Shown: positions 62,202-64,000 of the stretch, piece by piece | Numbering within the stretch: the first letter of the stretch is position 1 | Layout: each line of letters opens with the position of its first letter | Assembly (NCBI GenBank): GCA_021613335.1 | Contig: JAJTWR010000228.1 | Coordinates: 1,747,501-1,811,500 of the forward strand | Length of the DNA: 64,000 nt | Direction: 5' to 3' | Source: Whitmania pigra | Lineage: Eukaryota; Annelida; Clitellata; Hirudinida; Haemopidae | The notes under the pieces: generated by a model | Told to the model about the DNA's origin: nothing | What the model saw: the letters and a program-made list of their open reading frames with translations, nothing else | Database searches by the model: none | Position numbers and translations under genes: made by a program

Positions 62202-64000
62202 ATGTCAAGCAATGATAGCACCTCTGAAATGGGTAAATATGTGAATTCATAAATGTAAATGGTGTAAAAATCATAACATGTAAAAGTATATTTTTTTAAT
62301 TACAAGTACGAGGCACACTTGTATTTTGCTATATTTATCAGCTACAAAAGATTCGATGGTTGGAATTGAAGATCTGACAGAAAATCAATTTTACGAGCTT
62401 ATTTTGAATGATCATTACACTGAGATGAGAATTGTATGCATTAATTTTGTTACATATTATCTCATTGTCTTCAAATTTAAAACAGCTTGAGTCAATAACT
62501 AAAGAAAGATTTCATACACTCTCACATGTTATAAGGTTAGTTTTTCGTTTTATTGTTAAACGAATATATTTAAATAACTTTTACTATTATATTTTTGAAC
62601 AATTTCTGGTAATTTCAATTTCAACATTAATTGTCATTAGGCGCAAACATAAATATCAAACATTCAAGACAAAATCTCTTACAATATTATTTTAATAGCG
62701 ATTACAATCAATGCTTGTACCTAACAAAATCTCTCTTAATTAAAGCTTAAAATTCCAGTTCTTTCCTGCCCGAGGTGTCAGATAACAGCCTTTTTGAAAT
62801 TGATGATTTGATGTTACCCAATAACAGCCAATCAACTACAAAGTCAACGCGTCAGTTTGTTTTGATTTTTTTTGTTTTTTTAAACTTTTGAAAAATTTTC
62901 GAAATGCTTCTCTGTTATCAACTTTATTGCTTTAACTTAATAATATATTTTAAATATTATCAGGTATACTTTCAAAAGAGTCCTTAGGCATGGTTTTCAA
63001 ATTTGATTTTGATTTGTATGGGCGTGAATTTAAGAAGACTGGTAACATAAATCAATTTATTTAAATTCAATCTTAATTTAATAAATTTGTAACTCGTACT
63101 TTTCCAAGGTAATATTTGACGCACCTTCAATTTCGACATTGGTTCAGATGATTGATCATTCTCCAGAAGAATATGTTAAAACATTTGACTACACTTTTAA
63201 GTTTGTTGAACATGATTGACTTTAGAGCACCAATTTTAACAATTTTTTGAATTCGGTTTCATCTGTGCCCTATTGTTTGAAAAAGATGTCAACGAGGTGT
63301 TTTTGGCATTGAAAATATTGAAAGTAACAGCCGTGAAACTCGGAATTTGGCTTGCTGAACGACTAACGTATGAAGAGGAAGGTTAGTAATAATAATATTA
63401 AATAGATTTAATTACTTGTATTTGTTATTTACCATTTATTGTCTTAGCACAGTCTTAACACTTACATGTTTATATTTGATTGGATATTGAAATTGAGAAA
63501 TATACCTCGAGCCAAAATCCCGGAGAAGCAAAGGATTGCGTCGTGAATGTCGAGACAAGTTAGGATAAAATATTAACATTTTTATAAATTAAAGTGGATT
63601 ATTAATTCGGATTATTTTTCTCAGCCACAATTATTTACGATTGCCTTGGAGTCAATTATCCGTTTGAACTTGACTTCTCTACATGGAAGGTTTGGAACTT
63701 ATTATTAACAAATTCATGCTAACTGATTAAATAAATTATTATATTGCGCATCTTTATTTAAGGGCTAAATTATTTTGATTTATAACGAGCGATTTAAATT
63801 GAAATTTGTTTAGAAAGTTACTTGGTAATCTCAAAAACTCAACATATATTTATTAGAATACACTTTTATCCACTTTTTCAGCTGAAGCAAAAATATCACA
63901 ATAACATCTTGTTGAATAAGAACAAAATAACAGGATTCCGCTCCCTCGCCCAACTTTTCTTGTACTTCAATTCTGCAACTGATGAAACTCAGAAACTACA
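62202..64000 (+). CDS. Unidentified multi-exon gene (5' part, truncated by window)
   Basis: I do not recognise this protein. Exons 62202-62232, 62342-62433, 62486-62535, 62759-62850 and 62964-63041 join in phase with good GT-AG sites. They read MSSNDSTSEM|ATKDSMVGIEDLTENQFYEL..., then LESITKERFHTLSHVI, SFLPEVSDNSLFEIDDLM and SKESLGMVFKFDFDLYGREF. Further exons with mutually consistent phases end at about 63380 (FLALKILKVTAVKLGIWL), lie at about 63625-63688 (IIYDCLGVNYPFELDF) and run from about 63882 to the window end (LKQKYHNNILLNKNKITG). Between 63105 and 63270 the phase cannot be kept: the in-frame reading hits stops, while another frame is open (VIFDAPSISTLVQMIDHS). This may be a missed small exon, a sequencing error or a decayed gene. 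No known domain is visible. Confidence 0.55.

Overview
The window looks like nuclear DNA of an invertebrate animal. The genes have many short exons with GT-AG introns, the families are animal ones (seven-repeat protocadherin, BRSK/SAD kinase, epsin, NIPA), the spacers are AT-rich, trinucleotide microsatellites are very dense, and CR1-like LINEs sit in introns. My best guess is a lophotrochozoan, perhaps a leech such as Helobdella; that is inference, because no species marker is present. All multi-exon models below were built by hand from splice signals, with reading phase checked across every junction.

Layout. 1-642: end of an unidentified + strand gene (last exon 453-642). 643-12176: long repeat-rich spacer with one candidate tRNA-derived SINE. 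12177-16919 (+): delta-like protocadherin, four coding exons, 1273 aa. 18408-27345 (+): BRSK/SAD neuronal polarity kinase, 19 coding exons, 743 aa. 30479-33288 (-): acidic low-complexity protein, tentatively C19orf44-like, 8 exons, 582 aa. 33675-34241 (+): single-exon multi-spanning membrane protein, divergent from the previous gene across a gap of about 390 bp. 35509-38005 (-): two-exon secreted or surface protein of 754 aa built from three repeats of an Ig domain plus a second cysteine-bearing domain; I know no family with this layout. 38665-46993 (+): NIPA-type magnesium transporter, 7 exons, 381 aa, with CR1-like LINE debris in introns 1 and 5. 50451-53467 (-): epsin, 4 exons. 54100-56605 and 57638-59666 (-): two tandem flavin-containing monooxygenase genes, 5 exons each, duplicated together with upstream sequence. 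About 60014-62000: mariner-like transposon remnant carrying an internally deleted LTR retrotransposon. 62202-64000 (+): start of an unidentified multi-exon gene that runs off the window and has one stretch I could not splice cleanly.

The genes do not form a pathway and are an ordinary animal gene neighbourhood. Protocadherin (adhesion), BRSK (polarity kinase) and epsin (endocytosis) all act at neuronal or epithelial membranes, but nothing here shows joint regulation. The most unusual items are the three-module Ig protein, a microsatellite-like insert inside the coding C-terminal domain of BRSK, the alternative 3' end of the protocadherin, the promoter-plus-gene FMO duplication, and the nested transposon structures.
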